From Natrinema saccharevitans (lineage in GTDB: Archaea; Halobacteriota; Halobacteria; Halobacteriales; Natrialbaceae): 64,000 bases of DNA. Below, piece after piece: positions 1 to 8,839 of this stretch. Location: positions 1,860,001 through 1,924,000 of the forward strand of contig NZ_LWLN01000001.1 in assembly GCF_001953745.1 (NCBI RefSeq), in the 5' to 3' direction. Within the stretch, counting starts at the first letter, position 1. Each line of letters opens with the position of its first letter. The position numbers and the translations under genes are program-made. Under the pieces are notes generated by a model. The model did not search any database. It was not told where the DNA came from and was given only the letters and a program-made list of their open reading frames with translations.

Positions 1-219
1 CTCCCGACCGAGTCGAAACTCCCGGTCGGTCAGGGACGGCTCCCGCGCCCACTCGTCGAAGGCGTCCACCCAGACGCCCGCCTCGAGGAAGTCGGCGAGC
101 GCCTCGCGCCGGACGTTGTCCCCGGTTCGCTCGTCGGGTTCCTCGACGGCGTCGTAGTCGCCGAGGTGCTGGGAGCCGTGAAGCGACGGCGGATCGGGGA
201 CCTCGACATCGAGTGACAT
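1..219 (-). CDS. Hypothetical protein, N-terminal part (cut by window edge)
   Basis: The ATG lies at 219-217 and the frame stays open to base 1, giving 73 codons. The peptide begins MSLDVEVPDPPSLHG and is acidic, with ordinary haloarchaeal codon use (third positions mostly G or C). It has no signal peptide or membrane segment in the visible part. I do not recognise a family, and the C-terminus lies outside the window. The overlapping longer minus-strand frame that starts near 491 looks like a shadow, since its Arg/Ser-rich composition is unlike a haloarchaeal protein. Confidence 0.6.
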   Translation of the reverse strand, partial: MSLDVEVPDPPSLHGSQHLGDYDAVEEPDERTGDNVRREALADFLEAGVWVDAFDEWAREPSLTDREFRLGRE

Positions 220-264
220 CCCGGACCTACGTCGAGTATCCGGATAAGGATTCCCCGGCGTCGA

Positions 265-693
265 CTACCCCCAGACCGTTCCGAGCAGTCGACCGGTTCC
301 CCAGCCGAGTAACCCGACCGCGAGGCCGACGGCGACGGTCGCGACGAGCCACGTCCGGGGGTCCGAGTCGAACCGGGAGACGCCGACGGCCGCCGACGCC
401 AGCAGGGCCAGCACCGCACCGACGGGGGCGGCGAGACCGAACAGCATCCCCCGCGGCAGGCCCTGGCCCACATACCCCGTTCCGGCTGCAACGAGGAATC
501 CGAGGGCGGGAATCGCGTACAGAGCGAGTTCCGACAGCGCGTGGTATCCGCTCGCGTCGACGGTTCCGGTCGCGTAGGCCAGACGCAGTCCGCCGGCGAT
601 CGTGCCGCCGGCGAGTGCGAGCAGCGTCCAGCGGAGCGCGACGAACTGGAAACGGTCGCTGCCGAGTAGTATCGAGAGGACGGCCGATGTCAC
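265..693 (-). CDS. Small integral membrane protein, unknown function
   Basis: The 142-residue protein is made almost wholly of hydrophobic Ala/Gly/Leu/Val stretches with about four membrane helices (roughly residues 18-40, 55-75, 82-105 and 113-135) and a short charged loop (RFDSDPRTW) before the last helix. It has no enzyme motif or recognisable domain. It lies divergently from the Tat-secreted protein gene at 824, and the shared intergenic stretch holds AT-rich promoter sequence near 780-800. The family cannot be named from sequence alone. Confidence 0.7.
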   Translation of the reverse strand: MTSAVLSILLGSDRFQFVALRWTLLALAGGTIAGGLRLAYATGTVDASGYHALSELALYAIPALGFLVAAGTGYVGQGLPRGMLFGLAAPVGAVLALLASAAVGVSRFDSDPRTWLVATVAVGLAVGLLGWGTGRLLGTVWG

Positions 694-823
694 GGGGCGG
701 ACGACGGCCGCCAGGCGAATAGTACTACCTCAATACTCCTCTGTGAGAGACGCTGACAGGCCGTCCGGTACGGACCGATATTATAAAATTACGTTATAGT
801 ATCCTTGAAAGATAATTCGGATC

Positions 824-1762
824 ATGGACGACACAGACCCGACACGATTCGGGCGACGCGGGTTCCTCGCATCGATCGCGAGCAGCGGTTTGCTCGCCGG
901 ACTCGCCGGCGTGGGAAGCGCCGCGAGCGACGACGGCGCGGGACCGGTGACCGTCTCCGGTCGCCGCATCCACAAGTACCGACCGGACGGCGACTACTTC
1001 GAACACGAACAGCGATTCGTCAGCTCCGAGCTTCGGGACCGCTACGGCAAGGCGACGCTGGTCTACGACGAGGGAACGATCCACCGACGTGCCGTCCCCG
1101 ACGAGTACACCGATCCCGATCGCGCGTTCACCCTGAACTATCGCGACACGGCAGTGATCGGCCGCTTCCGGGAGTTCGGTCGGCTCGAGACAAAACAGCG
1201 GGACGCGGGAAGCGCGGACGCGGCGGTCGGGACGGCGTCGATCCCGGACTACACCGGACCGCTGTACGTCTACAACTCCGACGTGGACAACCCACAGGAG
1301 GAGGACCTGGGCGAGGCGACCGGCCCGATCAACGTCGGCTGGAACCGCGACCTCGATCGCGACGCCGCGTCGATCAACTCGCAGATGGAGTCGTGGGGGT
1401 GGACGTCGCTGTACGCCGGCAGCCCCGGTGACAGATACGTCATCATGGACGAGGACGCGTCCCTGCCCTACGTCACGAAACAGGACGAACACATCGTCAA
1501 GGGGCTGTCGACGCCGACGACTCAGTACCACGTCCGCGCGTACGACCTCCCCCAGTACGAGGAGGAGAACATCGCGGTCGCCGGCCAGGCGCACAAGGAC
1601 CCCGTCCTCCACGACGGCCCGCCCTGGAACTTCGCCGAGGCCCGCGAGGCCGCCTCGAGCGCCTGGGACGACAACGGGTACTCGACCGTCCTCCACTACG
1701 TCGAGAACGGCGACGGATACGACACCAGCGACGGGTCCTTCGATCAGGTCCGGGCGGGCTGA
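824..1762 (+). CDS. Tat-exported protein of unknown function
   Basis: The 312-residue product opens with a twin-arginine signal (GRRGFL at about residues 10-15, then a hydrophobic stretch ending GSAAS near 34), so it should be exported folded through the Tat pathway. The mature part is rich in Tyr, Asp and Glu and has no cysteine lipobox, so it is probably released or wall-associated rather than lipid-anchored. A TATA-like TTATAG at 794-799 sits 25-30 bases before the ATG, which fits a leaderless transcript. I see no catalytic motif and cannot assign a domain. Confidence 0.75.
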   Translation: MDDTDPTRFGRRGFLASIASSGLLAGLAGVGSAASDDGAGPVTVSGRRIHKYRPDGDYFEHEQRFVSSELRDRYGKATLVYDEGTIHRRAVPDEYTDPDRAFTLNYRDTAVIGRFREFGRLETKQRDAGSADAAVGTASIPDYTGPLYVYNSDVDNPQEEDLGEATGPINVGWNRDLDRDAASINSQMESWGWTSLYAGSPGDRYVIMDEDASLPYVTKQDEHIVKGLSTPTTQYHVRAYDLPQYEEENIAVAGQAHKDPVLHDGPPWNFAEAREAASSAWDDNGYSTVLHYVENGDGYDTSDGSFDQVRAG

Positions 1763-1855
1763 TCGAGGGCTGTCTGCCGGTCGGTTCCGCCGGTCGCGGT
1801 CGGCCGGCGATCGCGGTCCCCTACAGTTATTTCAGCCGCCACACAACTAGCGCGT

Positions 1856-2260
1856 ATGGCCAGCGGGACCGCCGGCGGTCGGGAGTACTCCCTCGTCGAA
1901 CTGTTCGCCATGAAGTTCGTCCTGGCCGACGTGTTGATCATCGCCCTGTTGCTGTTGGCGGGGCCGATCTACGCCATTCTGGCCACCGCCGTGATCGTCC
2001 TCGGGGGACTGCTCCTGTGGTATCTCGCCGAGGGCGGCAGCGACGAGTCCGCCGATGCCGAATCGTCCGCCTCGGCCGCCGAATCCGAGGCGGCCGCCAC
2101 TGAAATCGATCCAGTGACGACCTTACAGGAGCGATACGCCGCCGGCGAACTCTCCGACGCCGAGTTCGAGGCGAAGCTGGATCGACTGCTCGAGGCCGAC
2201 GAACGAGCGACCGACGCCGGCGTCGAGACCGAGGAGTTGTCCCTCGAGCGCGAGCGGTGA
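1856..2260 (+). CDS. Membrane protein with C-terminal SHOCT-like motif
   Basis: The 134-residue protein has two closely spaced hydrophobic helices (about residues 20-58), then an acidic Ser/Ala/Glu linker. It ends in a short amphipathic segment (LQERYAAGELSDAEFEAKLDRLL, quoted in part: RYAAGELSDAEFE) typical of the SHOCT oligomerisation motif. SHOCT segments usually sit at protein ends and mediate self-association, and the biochemical role here is unknown. TTATTT at 1828-1833 is the probable TATA box and fixes the start at 1856. Confidence 0.75.
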   Translation: MASGTAGGREYSLVELFAMKFVLADVLIIALLLLAGPIYAILATAVIVLGGLLLWYLAEGGSDESADAESSASAAESEAAATEIDPVTTLQERYAAGELSDAEFEAKLDRLLEADERATDAGVETEELSLERER

Positions 2261-2304
2261 GGCCATCCCAACACTCAATCGCCGGCCGGTCCTAGGGACG
2301 GCCG

Positions 2305-3090
2305 ATGACCGACTACGAGGCGGCGATTCTCGACGTCGACGGGACGATGGTCCGGGGCGAGGCGTTGCTCCCCGGCGCGACCGACGGCTTGCGCGCGATC
2401 GAGGCCGCGGGCTGTTCGCGACTGCTCTTCTCGAACAACCCCACCCGGGGAAGCGATCACTACCGCGAGAAACTCGCGCCCCACGGGATCGACGTCGATC
2501 CCGGGACCGTCCTCACCTCCGCGACGGTCTCGGCGGAGTACCTCGCCGCGACCCATCCCGACCAACGGGTCTATCTCGTTGGCAGCGAGCGACTCGAGTC
2601 GATCCTCGCGGACGCGGCCGTCGCGCTGACGACCGAGCCCGACGAGGCCGAGGTCGTCCTGGGATCGTTCGACGAGACCTTCTCCTACGGCACCCTCTGG
2701 TCGGCCCTGCGGGCGCTCGAGGGCGACGTCCCCTTTTACGGCACCGATCCGGACGCGACGGTTCCGATCGACGACGGCGAGATTCCGGGGTCGGGCGCGA
2801 TCATCGCCGCGATGGAGGCCGTCGCCGGCCGCGAGCCCGACGCGATCCTCGGGAAGCCCTCGTCGGTCGCGGCCGCGGCCGCCATGGACCGGCTCGAGGC
2901 CGACCCCCGGAACACGCTTGTCGTCGGCGACCGGCTCGATACCGACATCGCGCTGGGAAATCGCGCGGGGATGGAGACCGCGCTCGTCCTCACCGGCGTC
3001 ACCGATCGGTCGGACCTCGCCGACGTGGGGGCCGACGCCGAACCCGACCACGTCCTCGAGTCGCTGGCCGCCGTCGAGACGCTTCTCTGA
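2305..3090 (+). CDS. HAD superfamily phosphatase (class IIA, NagD/phosphoglycolate-phosphatase-like)
   Basis: The 261-residue cytosolic enzyme shows the HAD motifs in order. These are the nucleophile motif DVDGT at residues 10-14, motif II in LLFSNNPTRG near 40-48, and motif IV in VVGDRLDTDIALG with the Asp at 209. A C2-type cap lies between motif II and motif IV, as in NagD-like class IIA enzymes. These hydrolyse small phosphorylated metabolites such as 2-phosphoglycolate or sugar phosphates, but the substrate cannot be read from the sequence. The gene stands alone between two small-protein genes. Confidence 0.85.
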   Translation: MTDYEAAILDVDGTMVRGEALLPGATDGLRAIEAAGCSRLLFSNNPTRGSDHYREKLAPHGIDVDPGTVLTSATVSAEYLAATHPDQRVYLVGSERLESILADAAVALTTEPDEAEVVLGSFDETFSYGTLWSALRALEGDVPFYGTDPDATVPIDDGEIPGSGAIIAAMEAVAGREPDAILGKPSSVAAAAAMDRLEADPRNTLVVGDRLDTDIALGNRAGMETALVLTGVTDRSDLADVGADAEPDHVLESLAAVETLL

Positions 3091-3141
3091 ACGGGATTCT
3101 CAGGAGACATATTTATCCGTAACAGTATCCATGTACGACAT

Positions 3142-3369
3142 ATGAAAGAACGAATCAAAGCGGTGTTGTTGCGCGCTCGATACGCGGCCATCGGTGCGGC
3201 CGTCGGCGCGGCGATCGGCGGACTGTTCAGCCGCAACGCCGCGAGTACGGGCGGTGCGATCGGCGGGCTCGTCGGCGCGACCGTCGCCGACACCCGCGGC
3301 ACGCTCGAGGGGACCCTCGAGGATCTCGGCGAACTCGACCCGCGGTCGACCGACGGCAGCGAGGAGTAA
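3142..3369 (+). CDS. Small glycine-zipper protein
   Basis: This 75-residue protein has a basic N-terminus (MKERIKAVLLRARY), then an Ala/Gly segment with GxxxGxxxG spacing (about residues 16-54) like glycine-zipper membrane-associating segments, and an acidic tail. ATTTAT at 3111-3116, about 27 bases upstream, is a good TATA box for a leaderless start at 3142. Function is unknown; membrane association is inferred from the zipper only. Confidence 0.65.
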   Translation: MKERIKAVLLRARYAAIGAAVGAAIGGLFSRNAASTGGAIGGLVGATVADTRGTLEGTLEDLGELDPRSTDGSEE

Positions 3370-3498
3370 CCCGACCGAGCCGGTCCCGTTTCGGGGCCGA
3401 CAACGGACCCGTTTTTCGTTCGCGCCGGACCGCGAACGGTGCTGTCAGCGCGTGAGAGACGATCGTGCGGAGAACCGAGACCGGCTCCGTCGCCCGGC

Positions 3499-3948
3499 TC
3501 AATCGGCCCGGCCCAGATCGTCCGCGAGTGCCTCCTGCCGGAGCCGTTCGCCCTCCTCGGTGCTGACGGTCAACTCGGGGACGATCGTCGGCGTGTTGTC
3601 GTCGTCGATCGCGACGTAGACGAAGTACGATTCGGTGGTCCGTTCGCGCTCGCGGGTCTGGAGGTTCTCGCGCTCGGCGATCAGCCGGACCTTCACGCTC
3701 GAGGACCCGGCGTCGTAGACGTAGGCGGTGATGTAGGCGGTGTCGCCGACCGGGATCGGCCGCTCGAAGTTCATCTGATTGACGCGGGCGGTGACACACA
3801 TCTCGCCCGAGAACCGCATCGCCGACATCGCACCGACTTCGTCCATCCACTTCATGACGTTGCCGCCGTGGGCGACGTCCAACATATTGGCGTGGTTCGG
3901 CTGGACCATCTCCCGGTTCTCGACCACCGTCTCCACGAGGTCAGTCAT
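3499..3948 (-). CDS. Hotdog-fold acyl-CoA thioesterase (YciA/BACH type)
   Basis: The protein resembles acyl-CoA thioester hydrolases of the YciA/BACH group. It has HGGNVMKWMDEVGAMSA near the N-terminus, the hotdog helix with its catalytic acid, followed by an RVNQMNFERPIPVGD strand region. Such enzymes hydrolyse acyl-CoA to free fatty acid and CoA in the cytosol. I start at 3948 (MTDLVETVVENRE) because the 149-residue product matches the single-domain family. An in-frame ATG at 4041 would add a 31-residue extension that does not look like part of the fold. The gene is divergent from the TraB gene at 4108. Confidence 0.82.
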   Translation of the reverse strand: MTDLVETVVENREMVQPNHANMLDVAHGGNVMKWMDEVGAMSAMRFSGEMCVTARVNQMNFERPIPVGDTAYITAYVYDAGSSSVKVRLIAERENLQTRERERTTESYFVYVAIDDDNTPTIVPELTVSTEEGERLRQEALADDLGRAD

Positions 3949-4107
3949 CGACGGACGTTTTCCCACGGCGACAATCAGTCTTGCTTTTGCTGGGCCGCGA
4001 GCCGACTCGAGCGACACCTCGCCGGTCTCGGAGCCGCTCATCGTAGATATTTTACAGGGGTTCGCGGTCCGATACTGGTAAAAGTCGCCGCCGAGTTGGG
4101 GCGAGTA

Positions 4108-5880
4108 ATGAGCGATGCAGGCGAGGCCGACGTGCCGGAGCCGCCCGAGCCACCCGACCGCGAGCGTGGCTCCATCCAGGTTCTCGGGACGGCACACGTC
4201 TCGCAGGCGAGCGTCGACGAGGTACGGGACACCATCGAGCGCGAGCGACCGGACGTGGTCGCCGTGGAACTTGACGAAGGCCGGTACAACCAGATGCAGG
4301 GCGGCACGCCCGACGACGTCGAGGCCGAGGACCTGCTCTCGGGCAACACCGTCTTTCAGTTTCTGGCCTACTGGATGCTCTCGTACGTCCAGTCGCGGCT
4401 GGGCGACCAGTTCGACATCGAGCCCGGGGCCGACATGCGGGCGGCGATCGAGGCCGCCGAGGAGCACGGCAGCGGCGTCGCCCTGGTCGATCGCGACATT
4501 CAGGTGACGATCCAGCGGTTCTGGAGCAGGCTCACGTTCACGGAGAAACTGAAGATGGTCGGCGGCCTCGCGCTCGGCATCACCGATCCCCGGACGCTCG
4601 GGCTGACGTTCGGCGCGATCGGCGGCCTGCTCGTCGGCTTTCTGGTCGCCGCGTTCGTCGCCCCGCTGCTCGGGTTCGGCGACCTCCTGCTGGTCGGCGT
4701 CACCGACGCCGCGACGCTGCAGTACGCCGGCGGTGTCGCCATCGGCGCCTTAGTCGGTGCCGTCGCCGGCCTGCTCGTCCTCCCGCCGCTCGAGTCGGCC
4801 GAAGAGTACACCGGCGGGCTCCTCTCGGGGTTCTCGCTACGGGTCCTCGGGGGAATCGCCCTCGGGAGCGTCGCCTGTCTCGGGCTGGTCGCGACCGACA
4901 CCTTCGTCGGCCCCTTCTCGGCGGCGAGCGTCGAGAGCGCCGGTATCTACGCGGTTCGCGGAAGTACCGGGATGCTGGCGGGACTCGGCGTCGGCGTCTC
5001 GATCGGGGCGGTCGTCGGCCTCTTCCTCGACGCGGCCGGCGCCGACGTCGAGGAGATCGACGAGATCGACATCGAGGAGATGACCGACGGCGACGTCGTC
5101 GCCGCCATGATGGAGGAGTTCCGGCAGTTCAGCCCCAGCGGCGCGAACGCCCTGATCGACGAGCGCGACGCCTACATCGCCTCGCACCTCCACGAACTCC
5201 GCGAGCAGGGGTACGACGTCCTCGCGGTCGTCGGTGCCGGTCACAGGGCCGGCATCGAACGCCACCTCGAGAACCCGGCGGGTATCCCCTCGCGGGAGTC
5301 GATCTCGGGGACCGCCTCGAGTCGGCGGTTCTCGCCGCTGAAGATCCTCGGCTATCTCGTCATGGTCGGCTTCCTCGCGTTCTTCTTCCTGCTCATCATG
5401 GCCGGCGTCAGGAACGTCTTCCTGCTGAAGGTGTTCGCCGCCTGGTTCCTGTTCAACGGGATCTTCGCCTTCACCCTGGCGCGGCTGGCCGGCGCGCGCT
5501 GGACCAGCGCGGGCGTCGGCGGCGCGGTCGCGTGGCTGACGAGCATCAACCCGCTGCTCGCGCCGGGCTGGTTCGCGGGCTACGTCGAACTCAGACACCG
5601 GCCGGTCAACGTCCGCGACATCCAGACGCTCAACGAGATCGTCGACGACACCGAGCGGCCGATCGACGAGGCGATGGCCGCGATGTTCGACGTGCCGCTG
5701 TTCCGGCTGATCATGATCGTCGCGCTGACGAACGTCGGGAGCATGATCGCGACCTTCCTGTTCCCCTTCGTCGTGTTGCCGTGGCTAGCCGGCCCCGAGA
5801 TCGGCGGCGTCGACGCGCTGATGGGCGAACTGTTCGAAGGGGCGAGAAACAGCCTCGAGCTGCTCCGGGGGCTGCTATGA
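4108..5880 (+). CDS. TraB/PrgY-family membrane protein
   Basis: The 590-residue protein carries an N-terminal TraB domain with GTAHVS at residues 27-32 and a second GxxH motif, GAGH, at 376-379. Paired GxxH motifs are the hallmark of the TraB/PrgY/Tiki/GumN superfamily, of which Tiki is a metal-dependent protease. Between the two motifs lies a long insertion of several hydrophobic helices (about 165-315), and about four more helices follow residue 410. The protein should therefore sit in the cytoplasmic membrane. The start at 4108 follows the domain; longer in-frame extension upstream runs antisense through the thioesterase gene. Its stop overlaps the next gene as ATGA, which implies translational coupling. 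The substrate is unknown. Confidence 0.8.
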   Translation: MSDAGEADVPEPPEPPDRERGSIQVLGTAHVSQASVDEVRDTIERERPDVVAVELDEGRYNQMQGGTPDDVEAEDLLSGNTVFQFLAYWMLSYVQSRLGDQFDIEPGADMRAAIEAAEEHGSGVALVDRDIQVTIQRFWSRLTFTEKLKMVGGLALGITDPRTLGLTFGAIGGLLVGFLVAAFVAPLLGFGDLLLVGVTDAATLQYAGGVAIGALVGAVAGLLVLPPLESAEEYTGGLLSGFSLRVLGGIALGSVACLGLVATDTFVGPFSAASVESAGIYAVRGSTGMLAGLGVGVSIGAVVGLFLDAAGADVEEIDEIDIEEMTDGDVVAAMMEEFRQFSPSGANALIDERDAYIASHLHELREQGYDVLAVVGAGHRAGIERHLENPAGIPSRESISGTASSRRFSPLKILGYLVMVGFLAFFFLLIMAGVRNVFLLKVFAAWFLFNGIFAFTLARLAGARWTSAGVGGAVAWLTSINPLLAPGWFAGYVELRHRPVNVRDIQTLNEIVDDTERPIDEAMAAMFDVPLFRLIMIVALTNVGSMIATFLFPFVVLPWLAGPEIGGVDALMGELFEGARNSLELLRGLL

Positions 5881-6506
5881 ACCACCGAACGCGGACCGGC
5901 TCCGGGCGCGAACTCACCTTCAGTGATCGAGAACTGCGCGATCTCGCGATCGCGTGGCTCACCCTCAGCGTCGCCTTTGCGCTGCTTTACGTCAAAGTAC
6001 ACCTCGGGGAAAGTCCGAGCGAGTTCGTCGTCATGGTCGTGTTGAGTCTCGTCACGGTCGGCGTCGCGTTCTTGCTCCACGAGATCGCTCACAAGGTCGT
6101 CGCGATCGAACATGGACAGATCGCCGAGTTCCGGGCCGACTACCAGATGCTATTTCTGGCTCTCATGGGCGCGCTCGTCGGCTTCCTCTTCGCCGCACCC
6201 GGGGCCGTCTACCACCGTGGGCGAGTGACTCAGCGGGAGAACGGGCTCATCGCGCTCGCCGGACCGGTGACGAACCTCCTGCTCGCGCTGCTCTTTCTCC
6301 CGTTGATGGTCTTTCCGAGCTACCTCGGAATGATCGGCCAGATGGGCGTCGGGATCAACGTCGTTCTCGCCGCGTTCAACATGATCCCTTTCGGCCCGCT
6401 CGACGGCAAATCCGTCCTCGAGTGGCACAAGGGCGTCTTCGCGCTGGTGTTCGTTCCCAGCGTGTTGCTGGCGGCGTTTATCATCTTCTACGTCGGGCTG
6501 TTCTGA
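5877..6506 (+). CDS. Site-2-protease-like (M50) zinc metalloprotease
   Basis: The 209-residue membrane protein has HEIAH at residues 68-72 (the HExxH zinc site) inside a hydrophobic helix, and a second motif, NMIPFGPLDG, with Asp176 as the probable third zinc ligand. This is the S2P/M50 arrangement for cleaving substrates within the membrane. About five or six helices are visible. It has no PDZ or CBS domain, so it is a minimal form. The ATG overlaps the TGA of the TraB-family gene (ATGA), so the two are almost certainly co-translated. The natural substrate is unknown. Confidence 0.85.
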   Translation: MNHRTRTGSGRELTFSDRELRDLAIAWLTLSVAFALLYVKVHLGESPSEFVVMVVLSLVTVGVAFLLHEIAHKVVAIEHGQIAEFRADYQMLFLALMGALVGFLFAAPGAVYHRGRVTQRENGLIALAGPVTNLLLALLFLPLMVFPSYLGMIGQMGVGINVVLAAFNMIPFGPLDGKSVLEWHKGVFALVFVPSVLLAAFIIFYVGLF

Positions 6507-6569
6507 GCCGCCGGCGGCTCGCTCGAGCGGACCGGTGACCTTTTGCTCGCCCCGGGAGGTCGTTGAGAC

Positions 6570-7562
6570 ATGACCGACTCAGCCGACGACGCGGACGACG
6601 AGGGGCTCACCTACGCCGAGACGGGCGTCGACATCGCGGCCAGCGAGGACGCGACCGCCGCCCTGCTCGAGGCCTTCGGGAGCGGCCTGCGGACCGAGTA
6701 CGCCGGGATGATCGACATCGGCGACCGGTACCTGGCGCTGGCGACCGACGGCGTCGGGACCAAGCTGCTGGTCGCCGAGGCCGTCGAGGACTTCTCGACG
6801 ATCGGCATCGACTGCATCGCGATGAACGTCAACGACCTCGTGGCCGCGGGCGTCGAGCCCGTCGCGTTCGTCGACTACCTGGCGATCGACGAGCCCGACG
6901 AGGACCTGACCAACGGGATCGGCGAGGGGCTGGCCGTGGGGCTCGAGCGGGCCGACCTCACGATGCTCGGCGGCGAGACGGCCGTCATGCCGGAGGTCGT
7001 CAAGGGGTTCGATCTGGCGGGCACCTGTGCCGGCCTCGCGGACAAAGACGAGATCTTCGACGGGGAGGCCGAGGCCGGCGACGCGCTCGTCGGGTTCCCC
7101 TCGAACGGCATCCACTCGAACGGGTTGACGCTGGCCCGCGAGGCCGTCACCCGCGGCCACGAGTACACCGACGCGTTCCCGCTGGACCCCGAGAAGACGA
7201 TCGGCGAGGAACTGCTGCGGCCGACCCGGATCTACACGGACCTGCTCGAGCCGATGCGCGAGTGCGGGGTCCGGGCGGCGGCCCACGTCACCGGCGGCGG
7301 CTGGACGAACCTGCTGCGGATGGGCGAGTTCGAGTACGTCGTCGACGACCCGCTGCCGGCCCAGCCGATCTTCGAGTTCGTTCAGGACGAGGGCAACGTC
7401 ACCGACGAGGAGATGCACCGCACGTTCAACATGGGTACCGGATTCGTCGTCGCGGTTCCCGAGGATCGGGCCGCCGATCTCGTCGCCGAGACCGACGGAC
7501 GGGTCATCGGCCACGTCGGAGACGGCGACGGCGTCGAGATCCGCGGCTGCTCGCTGTCCTGA
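6570..7562 (+). CDS. purM: Phosphoribosylformylglycinamidine cyclo-ligase
   Basis: The 330-residue enzyme catalyses ATP-dependent ring closure of FGAM to aminoimidazole ribotide in purine synthesis. Recognisable PurM features are the DGVGTKLLVAEAV loop, the DCIAMNVNDLVAAGVEP segment, the LGGETAVMPE motif and the C-terminal GHVTGGG-like loop (HVTGGGWTNLLRM). A purine-rich GGGAGGT at 6554-6560, nine bases before the ATG, could act as a Shine-Dalgarno site, which is uncommon in this window. Another purine gene, purD, lies far away at 56.5 kb, so the pathway genes are scattered. Confidence 0.95.
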   Translation: MTDSADDADDEGLTYAETGVDIAASEDATAALLEAFGSGLRTEYAGMIDIGDRYLALATDGVGTKLLVAEAVEDFSTIGIDCIAMNVNDLVAAGVEPVAFVDYLAIDEPDEDLTNGIGEGLAVGLERADLTMLGGETAVMPEVVKGFDLAGTCAGLADKDEIFDGEAEAGDALVGFPSNGIHSNGLTLAREAVTRGHEYTDAFPLDPEKTIGEELLRPTRIYTDLLEPMRECGVRAAAHVTGGGWTNLLRMGEFEYVVDDPLPAQPIFEFVQDEGNVTDEEMHRTFNMGTGFVVAVPEDRAADLVAETDGRVIGHVGDGDGVEIRGCSLS

Positions 7563-7663
7563 ACCGGACGGCCCGTTCGAAAAACAGGGCTGTGGCTCCG
7601 ACCGGCGGCCGAACGCGGCGCGGACGACACGAAACCGGTGACCGACGGGGGCGAACTGGACGG

Positions 7664-8086
7664 TCAGACGGCCTGGACGGGGATGTCGGTGTGTCTCATC
7701 ACCCGGTCGGCGACGCTCCCGAGCGGCGTTCTCCGGTCGTTAGTCGCCCCGCGTCGCCCCATCACGATCAGATCGGTGTCCCGCTGTTCCGCGAGGGACG
7801 TGATCTCTTCCCAGGGAAGTCCGCGGTGACACTCGCGGTCGACGTCGAGCCCCAGCTCGCGGGCCCGCTCTGCGATCTCCTCGAGCATTTCGACGGCGTC
7901 GTCTTCGATTTTTGCGTGTTCGACCTCGGTGCTTCCCAGCGCCGGCGTCCGTCCGTGCCGGCGTTCGTCGACGACGTAGAGAAGCACGACGTCCGCGTCG
8001 TAGGTGTCGGCGAGGCTCAGCCCCTGCTCGACTCCGCGGTTCGCCTGTTCGCTCCCGTCGGTCGGGATGAGGATCGTGTCGTACAT
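7664..8086 (-). CDS. Universal stress protein, single UspA domain
   Basis: The 140-residue protein begins MYDTILIPTDGSEQA and ends with the nucleotide-binding pattern IVMGRRGATNDRRTPLGSVADRV, the G-2x-G-9x-G-S/T signature of ATP-binding Usp proteins. The normal family length is 140-150 residues. These cytosolic dimers help stress survival, but the precise role here is not evident. It is transcribed convergently with purM and stands alone. Confidence 0.9.
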   Translation of the reverse strand: MYDTILIPTDGSEQANRGVEQGLSLADTYDADVVLLYVVDERRHGRTPALGSTEVEHAKIEDDAVEMLEEIAERARELGLDVDRECHRGLPWEEITSLAEQRDTDLIVMGRRGATNDRRTPLGSVADRVMRHTDIPVQAV

Positions 8087-8264
8087 CAGTTGTCACCCGT
8101 ATTAGGGGTCGACGCCAGCGGTGGTAAAACTAGCAGCCGTTCTCAGTGCGTCGAAACCATTCCCGACGTCCCCATCCTCCCGATCGTCGTCGCTTCCCGT
8201 GCGGTGACTCGACCGAGCGGTACCCTCCGGGCGCTCGCCGTCCGCGGCCGGTCGATTGCGTCCG

Positions 8265-8780
8265 TCACCGGTCCGCGTCGCTCCCCGCGGCCGTCACCGC
8301 CCGAACCGTCTCGTACTCCGCGTCGCTGTAGGCGATGAACCGGACGTCCGCGAGCGAGTCGGGATCGTAGCGCTCGAGTTCCGCGCCGATGATCGCGGCC
8401 CCGTCGGCGAGGTCGAAGCCGGCGACGCCACAGCCAAGCGCCGGGATCACGAGCGAGCGACAGCCCAGTTCGTCGGCCGTCTCGAGGCTATTTCGCGTCG
8501 CCGCTCGGATGCTTTCGGCGGTCGCCTGCCCGTCTCCGTAGTGGGGCATTGCCGCGGCGTGAATGACGTAATCGGCTGCGAGGTCGTAGGCGTCTGTGAC
8601 CGCGACCGCGCCGAGGTCGATCGGGCCCTTCGCCGTGGCGGCCTCGTTGATCTCCTCGCCCGCGCCGCGCCGGAGCGCGCCGGCGACGCCCGATCCCATC
8701 CGGAGGCTCGTCCCGGCGGCGTTGACCACGGCGTCGGCCGACTGTGCGGCGATGTCACCCCGAACGACCTCGTACTCCAT
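8265..8780 (-). CDS. Macro-domain ADP-ribose-binding protein
   Basis: The 171-residue single macro domain has the strand and loop DAVVNAAG at residues 16-23, the GSGVAGALRRGAG phosphate loop, and the later PALGCGVAGFD loop, all of which bind ADP-ribose in family members. Related proteins de-ADP-ribosylate macromolecules or hydrolyse O-acetyl-ADP-ribose. The start at 8780 (MEYEVVRGDIA) gives the standard domain boundary. The much longer in-frame extension upstream runs antisense over the neighbouring gene and is rejected. No partner ADP-ribosyltransferase lies nearby. Confidence 0.88.
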   Translation of the reverse strand: MEYEVVRGDIAAQSADAVVNAAGTSLRMGSGVAGALRRGAGEEINEAATAKGPIDLGAVAVTDAYDLAADYVIHAAAMPHYGDGQATAESIRAATRNSLETADELGCRSLVIPALGCGVAGFDLADGAAIIGAELERYDPDSLADVRFIAYSDAEYETVRAVTAAGSDADR

Positions 8781-8839
8781 ATTCGGGCGTTTCGGATCGA
8801 GCGCAATGAAACTGACCGTAGTCGCGGGGCGGACTCGAG

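Noticed and set aside
3439-4107. In-frame 223-residue extension of the TraB-family protein
   Set aside because: It is antisense to the thioesterase gene, whose sequence is clearly genuine, and the TraB domain begins normally at 4108.
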